A DNA stretch of 64,000 bases from an uncultured Chitinophaga sp. (GCF_937898475.1 NZ_CALEJS010000041.1:248001-312000), one strand, 5' to 3'; positions 1 through 8,994 are shown, numbered from the stretch's first letter. The notes: generated from the sequence alone by a model not told the origin. Program-made: numbers and translations.

Positions 1-807
1 CAGCAGGGCACTTTTGAATGTACCTGCCAGCTTACATCTTTGAACGAAGAATTTGCCTTTGCTGATTTCATCCTGAAACGGGATAACAAGGTATGGGCTA
101 TCATCAGGGGCTGGCAGAACCGCCGCCTGGAAATAGATGAGCGCCTGTGGAATGCGCTGATCTCCCCAAGGCATGCTTTGTCCACAGAGATCGTGCCCGG
201 CGTGTTCATGTTCCATAATGCGTATAGCCGTGTGAATTCCTGGGACTTCATCGTAAAACGTTATTTCAACCAGGAAGAGAAAAAGCATTACAACGAACTG
301 CCCCTTCATAAAAAGAAGGAATGGATCATTAGTCGTGTAGCGGCCAAAGATGCGGTGAAGAGTGTACTGCAACGCGCCGGCGACCTGCACTACCCGGTAG
401 AGTTTGCTATTGCAGCTACCGCAGCCGGGCAGCCGTTCCCCAGGGGAGGCGCTGCCGATGGCATCCATCTTTCACTGGCGCACAAGCATACGGATGCTGT
501 CGCTATTGCACGTGCAGACAGGCCTGTAGGAATAGATATAGAAGAAATACGCGAACACAATACGGCCTTCAAGGAACTGGTGTTTGACCCCGCAGAACTG
601 GCCCTCATCGGATCGCGTGATGAAGCCGAATGGCTTACGCGCTGCTGGGCGGCCAAAGAAGCTTACGGCAAATCACTGGGTAAAGGTTTGCAGGGTAACC
701 CAAAGGCTTATACGGTAGAGCGGATTGATGGAGACGACCTGCAGATAAAAGGAATCATCATTCACACAATTAAGTATAAAAACTACATAATCGGATGGAC
801 CAGTTAA
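1..807 (+). CDS. Type I polyketide synthase, C-terminal fragment (end of dehydratase + phosphopantetheinyl transferase domain)
   Basis: The frame is open from base 1, so this is the 3' end of a gene that begins outside the window. An internal TTG at 40 could start translation but lies inside conserved sequence. The first 80 or so residues resemble the end of a hot-dog dehydratase domain (KVWAIIRGWQNRR). The rest is a fused 4'-phosphopantetheinyl transferase with the hallmarks VGIDIEEI and WAAKEAYGKSLGKGL, which bind Mg2+ and CoA. Such C-terminal transferases occur in iterative type I PKSs of the PUFA, enediyne and glycolipid kind and prime their own carrier domains. The stop overlaps the ACP start by 13 nt, so the two are probably translationally coupled. 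The domain call is firm; the product of the PKS is unknown because KS and AT lie upstream. Confidence 0.85.
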   Translation, partial: QQGTFECTCQLTSLNEEFAFADFILKRDNKVWAIIRGWQNRRLEIDERLWNALISPRHALSTEIVPGVFMFHNAYSRVNSWDFIVKRYFNQEEKKHYNELPLHKKKEWIISRVAAKDAVKSVLQRAGDLHYPVEFAIAATAAGQPFPRGGAADGIHLSLAHKHTDAVAIARADRPVGIDIEEIREHNTAFKELVFDPAELALIGSRDEAEWLTRCWAAKEAYGKSLGKGLQGNPKAYTVERIDGDDLQIKGIIIHTIKYKNYIIGWTS

Positions 808-1094
808 CACAACCTACACAACTGAGCGAAGAAGCGATCCTCGAGGTACTGAAACAATTTATCACGGAAGTGATCGGCCAGGAGTTCGTGGAAGACCTCG
901 ACATTACCCCGCAAAGCTCTTTCACCAAAGATCTTGAGATGGACAGCATTGAAATTGTGGCCTTCTCTGAAAAGGTAAAAGCCCATTTCGGAAAGGATAT
1001 CGATTTTACCGGCTGGCTGTCTAATATGGACCTGGATGAGATCATCAACCTTAACCTGGGAGACATTACCAAATACATTCAGTCATGCCTGTAG
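795..1094 (+). CDS. Free-standing acyl carrier protein
   Basis: A 99-residue acyl carrier protein. The phosphopantetheine site is the LEMDSIEIV motif, with Ser51 as the attachment serine, followed by the usual helix (FSEKVKAHFG). It starts inside the end of the PKS gene and overlaps the following hydrolase by 10 nt, so the three are one translational unit. It probably carries the polyketide or starter/acyl chain in trans and is modified by the transferase domain fused to the PKS. A discrete ACP beside a type I PKS suggests a loading or off-loading role; this is inference. Confidence 0.9.
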   Translation: MDQLTQPTQLSEEAILEVLKQFITEVIGQEFVEDLDITPQSSFTKDLEMDSIEIVAFSEKVKAHFGKDIDFTGWLSNMDLDEIINLNLGDITKYIQSCL

Positions 1095-1846
1095 TATCGC
1101 TTCAGCATACCAGCATCCACTTACAGGAAATGAATGCAGGAGCCCCGGAGACTATACTGATGGTACACGGTATGTTCACCAACCTGTCTATCTATTATTT
1201 CAACATTGCGCCGGTACTGGCTCAACGGTTCCATGTTGTGTTATATGACCTGAAAGGTCACGGTATGAGCGGAAGATCCAGCCAGGGTTACGATCTGCAA
1301 ACCATGAGCGATGAGCTGCTGGAGCTGATGGATAAACTGGGGCTGGACACCGTTCACCTGGCAGGTTACAGTTACGGCGGACTGATTGCCCTGAAGGCCG
1401 CTATGCGCTTTCCGGGAAGGATCAATAAACTGGCCATTATTGAAAGCCCCAACCCGTATGAACAGGAAACCATGCGTATTGCAGACATCTACAGCAAAGA
1501 GCTGCTGGTGCACTTCATTAATGATCATGCAGGAGATACCGCTGTCAGACCCGGGAAACGGCAGCTGCAACGCCGTCATCGTATGTATGAACAGCTGCTG
1601 AAAGAAAGCAGCATCCGCCAGGACATGCAGCAGGAAAGGGATTTCTTTTCCAGCCCGCAGCTGGCCGGTATCCCGCATGAAACTTTGCTGATCTACGGCA
1701 ATGCATCAGATTGCATGTTTGCAGGGCAGCAGCTGCATCAGAAGATCAGCCGCTCGCAGCTGATCCTGGTAAACGGCGATCATAACATACCCGTGCAGGA
1801 GCCCTTCCCTATTGCTTATGCACTGAAAGACTTTTTTGGAACCTAA
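1085..1846 (+). CDS. Alpha/beta hydrolase, probable thioesterase-like off-loading enzyme
   Basis: A 253-residue alpha/beta hydrolase. It has the oxyanion-hole HG near residue 28, the nucleophile elbow GYSYGG with Ser96, and a C-terminal GDHNIP segment holding the likely catalytic His. There is no signal peptide, so it is cytoplasmic. It overlaps the ACP gene by 10 nt and precedes two glycosyltransferases, which suggests it releases or trims the polyketide from the ACP. It could equally be an esterase or lactonase acting on the finished molecule; the sequence does not separate these. Confidence 0.8.
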   Translation: MPVVSLQHTSIHLQEMNAGAPETILMVHGMFTNLSIYYFNIAPVLAQRFHVVLYDLKGHGMSGRSSQGYDLQTMSDELLELMDKLGLDTVHLAGYSYGGLIALKAAMRFPGRINKLAIIESPNPYEQETMRIADIYSKELLVHFINDHAGDTAVRPGKRQLQRRHRMYEQLLKESSIRQDMQQERDFFSSPQLAGIPHETLLIYGNASDCMFAGQQLHQKISRSQLILVNGDHNIPVQEPFPIAYALKDFFGT

Positions 1847-1863
1847 TTATAAGCACCAGGCCT

Positions 1864-3072
1864 ATGGCAAAATTTGTATTCGTTGTTCCTCCCCTTACGG
1901 GCCATATCAATCCTACTTTAAGCGTGGGAGCGGAATTGCTGCTGCGCGGACATGACGTGGGCTGGATCAGCCTGGAAGCTTCGCTGCAGGAGAAACTTCC
2001 CCCCGGTGGACAACTACTGCTGGTGAGCTATGATGAAGACCATGCCGCCACACAGGATGGTCCGCGCTATCTGGACGCCATCCGGCAAAAGAATGTTTAC
2101 GGCGTTGAAAGCATCAAGTTCCTCTATGATGATGTGCTGATCCCACTGAACCGTTACATGTACCCCGGCATTGCACAATGGCTGGACACTGTCCGGCCCG
2201 ATGTGGTGATCCACGATCATGAACTGTTTGCAGGCGCCATTGCCGCTGCTAAAAAAGGCATCCCCTGCGTCACCACCGTTACCGCTCCTGCTGCAGTAAG
2301 GGCCATGGACGATTTACCTAAAGTAAAGGAATGGGGCGACCAGAAGATCATTGCCCTGCAGCAGGAATTGGGCCTGGATACAGACCGTTCCCTGCAATGT
2401 TCAGATACCATGGCGCTTGTATTCACCTCGCGCGAGTTCTTTGGCGATAGCGACCTGGAAGACCGCTACAAATTTGTAGGGCCGGTAATACAGCACCGCC
2501 CCGCTGTCATCCCTTTTGAATGGGAAAAGTTCTATCACATGGAACACTCTTTGAAGATCCTGGTGTCCATCGGTACCACCTTTGACCACAGCTATAAAAA
2601 AGAATTCTTCAGCAAGGTATGCGCAGCATTCGGCAACGAACCGCTCACTGTGGTGGTAGTGTCAGACCCGGCGCTTTTTGAGGAATGGCCCTCCAATTTC
2701 ATGGTACAGGAAAAAATACCACAGTTGGCATTGCTGCCGCATCTCGATGCCGTGGTATGTCATGGCGGCCATAATACTGTTTGCGAAACACTGGCCGGAG
2801 GCCTGCCACTGGTGGTGATACCCATTGCCTATGACCAGTCTTTTGTAGCTGGCAGGGTAACCGCATCGGGCAGCGGGCAACGCCTCAACTTCAAGCGCTT
2901 TAAAGCGGAACACCTGCGGCAGGCAGTGCACGAAGTATTGCAGGATCCGCAATACGCCGCAGCCGCGCGCGCCATGCAGCAATCATTTACACAAGCCGGC
3001 GGCACCGCGAGAACAGCCGGATTACTGGAACAGCTGGCAGGCAGTCCGTTATCCGTAGCCACAGGAACCTAA
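1864..3072 (+). CDS. GT1 family (MGT-type) glycosyltransferase, copy 1
   Basis: A 402-residue GT-B glycosyltransferase of the macrolide/UDP-glucuronosyl type (GT1). The N-terminal acceptor domain starts FVFVVPPLTGHINPTLSVG. The nucleotide-sugar domain carries HGGHNT (His300 onward), the donor-phosphate motif, followed by GLPLVVIPIAYDQ. It lies 17 nt after the hydrolase and 36 nt before a second, clearly related copy, so the pair is a tandem duplication. The likely role is transfer of a sugar to a hydroxyl of the PKS product; donor and acceptor cannot be read from the sequence. Carotenoid glycosyltransferases (CrtX) share this fold, but no carotenoid gene is nearby. Confidence 0.88.
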   Translation: MAKFVFVVPPLTGHINPTLSVGAELLLRGHDVGWISLEASLQEKLPPGGQLLLVSYDEDHAATQDGPRYLDAIRQKNVYGVESIKFLYDDVLIPLNRYMYPGIAQWLDTVRPDVVIHDHELFAGAIAAAKKGIPCVTTVTAPAAVRAMDDLPKVKEWGDQKIIALQQELGLDTDRSLQCSDTMALVFTSREFFGDSDLEDRYKFVGPVIQHRPAVIPFEWEKFYHMEHSLKILVSIGTTFDHSYKKEFFSKVCAAFGNEPLTVVVVSDPALFEEWPSNFMVQEKIPQLALLPHLDAVVCHGGHNTVCETLAGGLPLVVIPIAYDQSFVAGRVTASGSGQRLNFKRFKAEHLRQAVHEVLQDPQYAAAARAMQQSFTQAGGTARTAGLLEQLAGSPLSVATGT

Positions 3073-3108
3073 ACCACAACATGCCATCGACTAAAAAAAC
3101 AAACAACC

Positions 3109-4305
3109 ATGTCTAAATTCTTATTTGTAGTACCGCCTTTTTTCGGGCATATCAGTCCCACACTCAGTGTTGGCGCCACCTTAATAGGGCGCGGGCACCA
3201 GGTGACATGGGTGGGCATACAGGAAATTGCTGCAGAACATATACCGGCAGGCGGCCGCTTTATTGTACCGCATGCAGAACTGGAAGAACACCTGCCGGAG
3301 ATCCGGCGGATACTGAAAAGACAGGATGATGGTCCCAACATCTCTGGCGCAGAAACACTGAAGCTGGCGCTGGAAGAAACCTATATGCCTTTCTGCCGCT
3401 TCATCATGAAAGGACTGGAACGTATTGCAGATGAGTTCCAGCCGGATGTGATCGTCAACGACTGCATCACATTTGCGGGCGCTATCTGTGCCTATAACAA
3501 GGGCATTCCCTATGTTACCACCACCCCTGTGCCGCCGGATGTAGGCGGAGACGCCATGAGCGCTCCCAAAGTGCATGCCTGGTGGGTGAGGAATATACTT
3601 GAGCTGCAGCAGTCTTTCGGCATCTACGCCAGTACCGCAATAGTGAACTCCGGAGAGCTGAACCTGGTATTCACCTCGCAGGAGTTTGCCGCTATCGCGC
3701 AGCCGCCGGAGTATATGAAATTCGTAGGCCCCGTTAAGGGCCGTCCCAATAACACCCCGTTTGACTGGGAACGCCTGGAGAAAGCCGTTGGTCCCAAAGT
3801 ATATGTATCCCTGGGTACCTTGCTGGTGGATATCCGCAAAGATTTCTTCAGTAAGCTGATAGCAGCATTTGCCGATGAGCCGCTTACCATTGTTGCCGCC
3901 ACCAGTCCTGACATCTTTGAACAGTGGCCCGATAACTTTATTGTGCAGGGTTATGTGCCGCAAACACAGCTGATCGCTAAAATGGATGCCGTGATCTGCC
4001 ACGGTGGTTTCAACACCGTAAACGATACTTTCATGAACGGGCTGCCCATGCTTATTACACCTATTGCATATGATCATTTCCATACCGCCTCCCTGATAGA
4101 AAAAGCAGGCTGCGGCATCAAACTGCGTTACAAACGCCTGCGGGTAAACGACCTGAAGGCCGCGATGTGGGAAATACTGCGAAACCCGCAGTACCGCAGC
4201 GCTGCAGCACATATCAGAGACACCTATATACAGGCGGGCGGTAATGACAAGGCGGTGGAATACCTGGAAACATTCGCCGCCAGCAAACGCCTGGTAGCAT
4301 TCTAA
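3109..4305 (+). CDS. GT1 family (MGT-type) glycosyltransferase, copy 2
   Basis: A 398-residue paralogue of the preceding gene. It shares the N-terminal pattern FVVPPFFGHISPTLSVG, the HGGFNT donor motif at residues 298-303 and the following GLPMLITPIAYDH. The N-terminal acceptor region differs more than the C-terminal donor region, as expected if the copies use a similar donor but different acceptors or positions. It is followed after 11 nt by the first acyltransferase. A long open frame on the opposite strand here (3181-4311) is a coding shadow. The product is inferred to be cytoplasmic. Confidence 0.88.
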   Translation: MSKFLFVVPPFFGHISPTLSVGATLIGRGHQVTWVGIQEIAAEHIPAGGRFIVPHAELEEHLPEIRRILKRQDDGPNISGAETLKLALEETYMPFCRFIMKGLERIADEFQPDVIVNDCITFAGAICAYNKGIPYVTTTPVPPDVGGDAMSAPKVHAWWVRNILELQQSFGIYASTAIVNSGELNLVFTSQEFAAIAQPPEYMKFVGPVKGRPNNTPFDWERLEKAVGPKVYVSLGTLLVDIRKDFFSKLIAAFADEPLTIVAATSPDIFEQWPDNFIVQGYVPQTQLIAKMDAVICHGGFNTVNDTFMNGLPMLITPIAYDHFHTASLIEKAGCGIKLRYKRLRVNDLKAAMWEILRNPQYRSAAAHIRDTYIQAGGNDKAVEYLETFAASKRLVAF

Positions 4306-4316
4306 AGACACACATT

Positions 4317-5609
4317 ATGAAAAGAAAACTACTTTTCCTCGAAAGGTTCATCTATGGGGATGGCACCATACCCAAGAACATCACCTTTACCGTGAAGATA
4401 CGCGGCGCCATCAGTGAAAGCGCTTTACGCCAGGCGCTGGCCAAGGTACAGGCCAAACATCCGCTGCTCACTGTTGCCGTGCAGGAAGACAGCAAAGGGC
4501 AACCCTGGTTTGTGACACCAACACCTGTACCGGAGATCCCCTTACGCATCGTAGAACGGAGTTCGGAAGACGACTGGATGCGGGAGTCTGAAAAGGAGTG
4601 CTCACTTCGTTTTGATATGCAGCAAGGACCTTTGCTGCGCATGGTATGGATCCGTTCAGGTGTAGTATCTGATCTTATTATGGTGTGCCATCACTGCATC
4701 TGCGATGGCGCTTCCATTGTTACACTTTTCCGCGAAATACTGACACTGACTGATCAGCCAAAGCTGGAGATTGGCCAATACGACTCATTCAACACGATAG
4801 AAGACCTGGTGCCCCGCGTGATCCTGGAAGACAGGAAGAACAAACGCAAAGGTCTTATTACCTCCGCCTTCCTCCGGTTGTTCCTGTTCTTTGTGCCCCA
4901 AAAGAAAGAGCTGCCCTGGGGTAAAGACTACACCGTTCGCTGGAAGATGGATAAAGCATCCACTGCCGCGCTGGTGCGCCGCTGCAAGGAAGATCGCACC
5001 ACCGTACATGCAGCGTTGTGCACCGCCTTTCTCTGGGCCTTCCGCCAGGTAAAAGGAAACAAGGCCCGCAACCAGGTCTTTTGTCCGGTGAACCTGCGCA
5101 GGTATATTTCGGAGATCAAGGACGATATGCTGTTTGGCTTTGCTTCCAGCACTACTTTATCACTGGAAAAAGATCCTGCCCTGGACTTCTCTGCGCAGGT
5201 GAAGAAAGTGAACACCAGGCTGTCTGAAAAACTGGAAAACCTGAAAGTATACGAGGAGATCATGATCAATGAATACTATCACCCGGTAGTGAAAAAGTTG
5301 TCGCAATACCTGAGCACGGCCAAAGGCAACAATGATCTTACCTTTTCCAATATGGGACGCCTGGATATTCCCAAGCGCTTCAGCTCCTTTGAAGTGGAGA
5401 CCGTTCATAACCCCATCCTGGTATTCAAATCGGCCAACCCGAATGGCATTATTGTGAGCACCTTCGATGAGCAGATGAACTTTTCCTTTCTCTCGAATGA
5501 TGCCTACCTGTCTGAAGAAGAAGCGGCAGCTATCAGGGACAAGGCCATGGAAGCGATAAAAAGCTTAACGCGGAACACAGAACGCTTAACGCAGCATGCG
5601 GAATACTAA
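4317..5609 (+). CDS. PapA/condensation-domain-like acyltransferase, copy 1
   Basis: A 430-residue member of the CoA-dependent/condensation acyltransferase superfamily (PapA5, alcohol acetyltransferase and NRPS C-domain relatives). The catalytic HHxxxDG motif is HHCICDG at residues 125-131, and the N-terminal ALAKVQAKHPLL segment is typical. A second structural signature follows near TFSNMGRL. PapA proteins move acyl chains, often PKS-made, onto alcohols or sugars. Placed after two glycosyltransferases, it probably esterifies the glycosylated polyketide. Its last residues are encoded by a repeated CTTAACGC-type word (about 5562-5606), which looks like a repeat that invaded the 3' end. Confidence 0.85.
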   Translation: MKRKLLFLERFIYGDGTIPKNITFTVKIRGAISESALRQALAKVQAKHPLLTVAVQEDSKGQPWFVTPTPVPEIPLRIVERSSEDDWMRESEKECSLRFDMQQGPLLRMVWIRSGVVSDLIMVCHHCICDGASIVTLFREILTLTDQPKLEIGQYDSFNTIEDLVPRVILEDRKNKRKGLITSAFLRLFLFFVPQKKELPWGKDYTVRWKMDKASTAALVRRCKEDRTTVHAALCTAFLWAFRQVKGNKARNQVFCPVNLRRYISEIKDDMLFGFASSTTLSLEKDPALDFSAQVKKVNTRLSEKLENLKVYEEIMINEYYHPVVKKLSQYLSTAKGNNDLTFSNMGRLDIPKRFSSFEVETVHNPILVFKSANPNGIIVSTFDEQMNFSFLSNDAYLSEEEAAAIRDKAMEAIKSLTRNTERLTQHAEY

Positions 5610-5621
5610 ACGCTGAATAAC

Positions 5622-6956
5622 ATGCAGAGAAAACTCATTATCGGTGAAAGGATCATGTACGGCGACGGCAACACGCCGCTGAACAGCGCATTTGTAGCCA
5701 GGGTACGGGGCAATATACAATTGCACTACCTGCACCAGGCGCTGGCGAAAGTACAGGCTAAACATCCCCTGTTGAGGGCCGGCGTAGCGCCCGGCAAAAA
5801 GGGCCTGCCACATTTTGTGAGCAGCGACCCTATCCCCGCCATACCTGTCCGCATTGTTGAAAGACAACAGGAAGACGACTGGCAGCGGGAGTCTATGACA
5901 GAGTGGGCCACACCCTTTGATATGCGTAACGGCCCGCTCTGCAGGATGGTGTGGATACGTGATGCAGCCATTTCCGAGCTGATCCTGGTGTGCCATCACT
6001 GCATCTGCGATGGCGTCTCTGTTGCCACCCTGCTGCAGGAAGTGCTCACCGCGCTTGACCAGCCGGATATGGAGCTGCCGCCTTACGATACTTTTCATGA
6101 CATTGAGGCGCTGATACCCCGTCCCTACCTGGAGAATAAAAAACTGCAGCGTAAAGGTAAACGATCCGCCATACTGGCCTGGCTCACACTCTCCGCAGTA
6201 TTATGGCGCAAAAAACAACCGCCTAAAGGAAAAGACTACCTGCTGCACTGGAAACTGGACAGGGAAGCATCTGCCGCATTTGTACAACGTTGCAAAGCAG
6301 AAGGCACCAGTGTGCATGCGGCCTTGTGTGTAGCGCTGCTGCGCGCTTTCCGGGAAGTACAGGGCAGCCGTGCACGTAACAGGGTGATCACACCGGTGGA
6401 TATACGCCGTTTCATAGACGCAATTAAACCGGATACACTGTTTGCCTATGCACCCACCGTTAACCTGTCGCTCAACGAAGAAGCGCCCGCTACAGCACGC
6501 AGCTTCTGGGTACAGGCCTACCAGCTCAAAGAAGAACTGTCTGCTAAAATAGCTGAGCTGAATGTGTTCATGCAACTGATGATCGGCGAATACATACATA
6601 GTTCGCTCAAACTGCTGGTGAAGCTGTTGAAGGTGACCAATGGCAACCACGATGTTACCTTTTCGAATATGGGACGGCTCAACATACCTGAACGCTTCCA
6701 TAGCTTTGAGGTGGAAACCATCATCAGCCCTACCGTAGCTTTTCCCTGGCGTAACCCGAATACACTGGTGACCACTACCTTCCGCGGACAAATGGATTTC
6801 GTGTTCATATCCAACGATGCCTTCCTCCCTTATGAAGACGCGCTGGCCATTAAAGAAGCGGCTATGCGAACGATCATAAAGGAATCCGGGCTGGAGACGG
6901 CATTACATGCACCGCTTGCAGGAAGGACAGCTATTAACATTTCTGTTAACGAATGA
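5622..6956 (+). CDS. PapA/condensation-domain-like acyltransferase, copy 2
   Basis: A 444-residue tandem paralogue of the preceding gene, 12 nt downstream. It has the same ALAKVQAKHPLL segment, the same HHCICDG motif at residues 125-131, and the same TFSNMGRLNIPERF region. Both catalytic residues (His126, Asp130) are intact, so it should be active. Two glycosyltransferases followed by two acyltransferases suggest two decoration positions, each served by one enzyme of each pair; that pairing is inference. This is the last gene of the operon; a strong hairpin terminator begins 70 nt after the stop. Confidence 0.85.
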   Translation: MQRKLIIGERIMYGDGNTPLNSAFVARVRGNIQLHYLHQALAKVQAKHPLLRAGVAPGKKGLPHFVSSDPIPAIPVRIVERQQEDDWQRESMTEWATPFDMRNGPLCRMVWIRDAAISELILVCHHCICDGVSVATLLQEVLTALDQPDMELPPYDTFHDIEALIPRPYLENKKLQRKGKRSAILAWLTLSAVLWRKKQPPKGKDYLLHWKLDREASAAFVQRCKAEGTSVHAALCVALLRAFREVQGSRARNRVITPVDIRRFIDAIKPDTLFAYAPTVNLSLNEEAPATARSFWVQAYQLKEELSAKIAELNVFMQLMIGEYIHSSLKLLVKLLKVTNGNHDVTFSNMGRLNIPERFHSFEVETIISPTVAFPWRNPNTLVTTTFRGQMDFVFISNDAFLPYEDALAIKEAAMRTIIKESGLETALHAPLAGRTAINISVNE

Positions 6957-7025
6957 TTTACTTTTCACAACATATGATGTGCGATATTAGTGTTGACATT
7001 AAATGAATTTTCCTATTTTATCAGG

Positions 7026-7057
7026 GGGCTGGATTTCAATCCGGCCCTTATTTTTTT
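7026..7057 (+). terminator. Intrinsic terminator of the polyketide operon
   Basis: A 9-bp stem (7026-7034 with 7039-7047, one G-U pair) around a TTCA tetraloop, followed by a T-rich tract (7048-7057). It sits 70 nt after the second acyltransferase and marks the end of the operon. Confidence 0.85.
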
Positions 7058-7147
7058 ATCATTAACATCGGATTAGCTTCTCCCCATTTTTAACGCCATA
7101 ATTTTACTGCGGGATTTTAATATCTTATTTTGAGGAATAAGGGATAG

Positions 7148-7176
7148 ACCCTGCTCGTCTGCGCAGGGTTTTTTAT
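7148..7176 (+). terminator. Second plus-strand intrinsic terminator
   Basis: A perfect 7-bp stem, ACCCTGC (7148-7154) with GCAGGGT (7163-7169), and an 8-nt loop, followed by TTTTTATTT. It lies 90 nt after the first terminator, with no protein gene between. It may be a backup terminator for the operon or the 3' end of a short untranslated RNA. Confidence 0.6.
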
Positions 7177-7257
7177 TTAAATAATGACCCCTGCTGATAC
7201 CTGTTGTCACAACAGACACTCCCATATGCATTCAGATAGTAATTTGTATCTTGCCGC

Positions 7258-8994
7258 ATGAATTCTTCATTCGCCTTGATAAGAATAGTATTCATTATTG
7301 TTAGCTTTCTGCTCTGTATATCTTCCCCCGGCCACGCGCAACAACTCCTGAAAAAACCGGTTGTTGTTAATGTTAAACAGCAGCCCCTGCTGGTGGTACT
7401 GAATGAACTGAGCCGCCAGGGAAAGCTTCACTTTTCCTACACCAGCGATGTGGTTAAAAACGACAGCCTGGTTACCGTTTATGCCCAACATAAATCTATT
7501 AAGCAGGTACTGGACATGCTCTTTGGCAATACCCGCCAGTACCGCGAAATAGGTGATCATATCATTATCCAGCACGTGGGCCCTGATCCTTCACGTACCT
7601 ATACCGTTACCGGTTATGTAAGAGACCGGACCAACGGCAGCTCTATCGCCAATGCCACCGTATATGAAAAGCAGCAGTTCATCTCTACGCTGACCAATAA
7701 CGAAGGCTTTTTCCGGCTTCGCCTGAAAAGCACCGAACGATATATTACCGCCATTACGGTCAGTAAAGACCTTTACCGCGATACCACCCTTACTGTGCTT
7801 CCGGGTATTGACCAGGAAGTGCCCACCATCACCATCCGCCCTGCAGACCCGGTGAACCTGGCGCCGGTAGACATTGGGGTAGACAGAACCTGGCTGGGAA
7901 AGTTCTTCCTCTCTTCCAAACAGCGTATGCAGAGCATCAACCTGAAAGGCTTCTTTGCCAACAAACCCTTCCAGTATTCGCTGGTACCCGGACTGGGTAC
8001 TCACGGACATATGGACGGACAGGTGATCAATAAGTTTTCCATTAACGTTATAGGCGGCTATGCCGCAGGTCTGCACGGTTTTGAGCTGGGCAGCGTGTTC
8101 AATATCAATAAAAAGGAGGTCAGCGGTTTCCAGGCCGCCGGCGTATTCAACATCACTGGCGGCCAGGTAAGAGGCGTACAGCTGGCCGGTGTGCATAATA
8201 TGGTGCTGGATACCCTGAAAGGATTCCAGGCAGCAGGTGCATTCAATATTGTGGAAGGAAAGGTAAAAGGCACACAGATGGCCGGTGTGTTCAACATGGC
8301 GAAAGACAGCATGAAAGGCCTGCAGGCGGCTGGCGCTTTCAATATAGTACATGGTACCGTAAAGGGCGCCCAACTGGCGGGTGCATTCAACTACACCGAT
8401 TCTGTACAACGGGGCTTCCAGGCGGCTGGCGGCGGCAATATCAGCACCAGCGATGTGGAAGGCCTGCAGATGGCAGGCGCCTTTAACTATGCACGGCGCC
8501 TGAAAGGTGTACAAATAGGCATTGTGAATATTGCGGACACCTCTTCCGGCTACAGCATCGGCCTGGTGAATATTATTAAAAAAGGCGGCTATTACCGGCT
8601 GGCTGTTTCGGCTAATGAGCTCACCCCCTGGAACATTGCCATTAAAACCGGCACTAAAAAATTCTATGGTATACTGCTGGCGGGAGCCAATACAGCACAC
8701 AATCACAAGCTGTTTAGCTTTGGCTGGGGCTTTGGACGCGAGTGGACGATGAACCAGCGCCTGTCGCTCACCACCGAATTTACTTCGCAGAACGTGTACC
8801 TGGGTGAGTGGGAACGTATGCCGCTGTTAACCCGTATACTACCCTCCCTGAATTACCGCTTCGGAAAATACTTCAGCGTGTTTGCCGGGCCCGCACTCTC
8901 CATCTACAATACACAGGAAGCGCAGCCTAAAACAGGCTACCGGCAGGATAAGCCCGGCACCATCGGGTGGCAGGCAGGGATCAGTTTATTTTAG
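7258..8994 (+). CDS. Envelope protein: STN domain + carboxypeptidase-regulatory-like domain + LA_2272-type 16-residue repeats
   Basis: A 578-residue exported protein. Residues 1-28 form a signal peptide ending at GHAQ. Residues about 30-105 are a secretin/TonB short N-terminal (STN) domain (PLLVVLNELSRQGKLHFSYT). Residues about 118-195 resemble a carboxypeptidase regulatory-like beta-sandwich (VTGYVRDRTNGSSIANATV). From residue 274 there are nine or ten near-exact 16-residue units of the form GxQxAGxxNxxxxxxx, known from LA_2272-type surface repeat proteins. The last 100 or so residues look like outer-membrane beta strands. STN domains usually occur at the N-terminus of TonB-dependent receptors; here the receptor barrel is replaced by the repeat region. 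It sits alone between terminators and a small gene. The function is unknown; it is probably a cell-surface structural or sensory protein. Confidence 0.8.
   Translation: MNSSFALIRIVFIIVSFLLCISSPGHAQQLLKKPVVVNVKQQPLLVVLNELSRQGKLHFSYTSDVVKNDSLVTVYAQHKSIKQVLDMLFGNTRQYREIGDHIIIQHVGPDPSRTYTVTGYVRDRTNGSSIANATVYEKQQFISTLTNNEGFFRLRLKSTERYITAITVSKDLYRDTTLTVLPGIDQEVPTITIRPADPVNLAPVDIGVDRTWLGKFFLSSKQRMQSINLKGFFANKPFQYSLVPGLGTHGHMDGQVINKFSINVIGGYAAGLHGFELGSVFNINKKEVSGFQAAGVFNITGGQVRGVQLAGVHNMVLDTLKGFQAAGAFNIVEGKVKGTQMAGVFNMAKDSMKGLQAAGAFNIVHGTVKGAQLAGAFNYTDSVQRGFQAAGGGNISTSDVEGLQMAGAFNYARRLKGVQIGIVNIADTSSGYSIGLVNIIKKGGYYRLAVSANELTPWNIAIKTGTKKFYGILLAGANTAHNHKLFSFGWGFGREWTMNQRLSLTTEFTSQNVYLGEWERMPLLTRILPSLNYRFGKYFSVFAGPALSIYNTQEAQPKTGYRQDKPGTIGWQAGISLF
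8077..8560 (+). repeat. In-frame 48-bp repeat block encoding GxQxAGxxN units
   Basis: Units start at 8077, 8125, 8173, 8221, 8269, 8317, 8365 and 8413, exactly 48 bp apart. A 15-residue unit follows at 8461 and a degenerate one at 8506. Alternate units carry FQAAG or LQAAG versus Q(L/M)AG, giving a 32-residue super-period. The regular G, Q, AG and N positions suggest a beta-solenoid or stacked hairpin. Confidence 0.85.

Noticed and set aside
3181..4311. 376-codon open frame antisense to the second glycosyltransferase
   Set aside because: The plus-strand frame has clear GT1 motifs; the antisense frame has no recognisable domain and is a shadow of GC-biased codons.
7591..8706. 371-codon open frame antisense to the repeat protein
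   Set aside because: Its apparent repeats mirror the 48-bp units of the real gene on the other strand.
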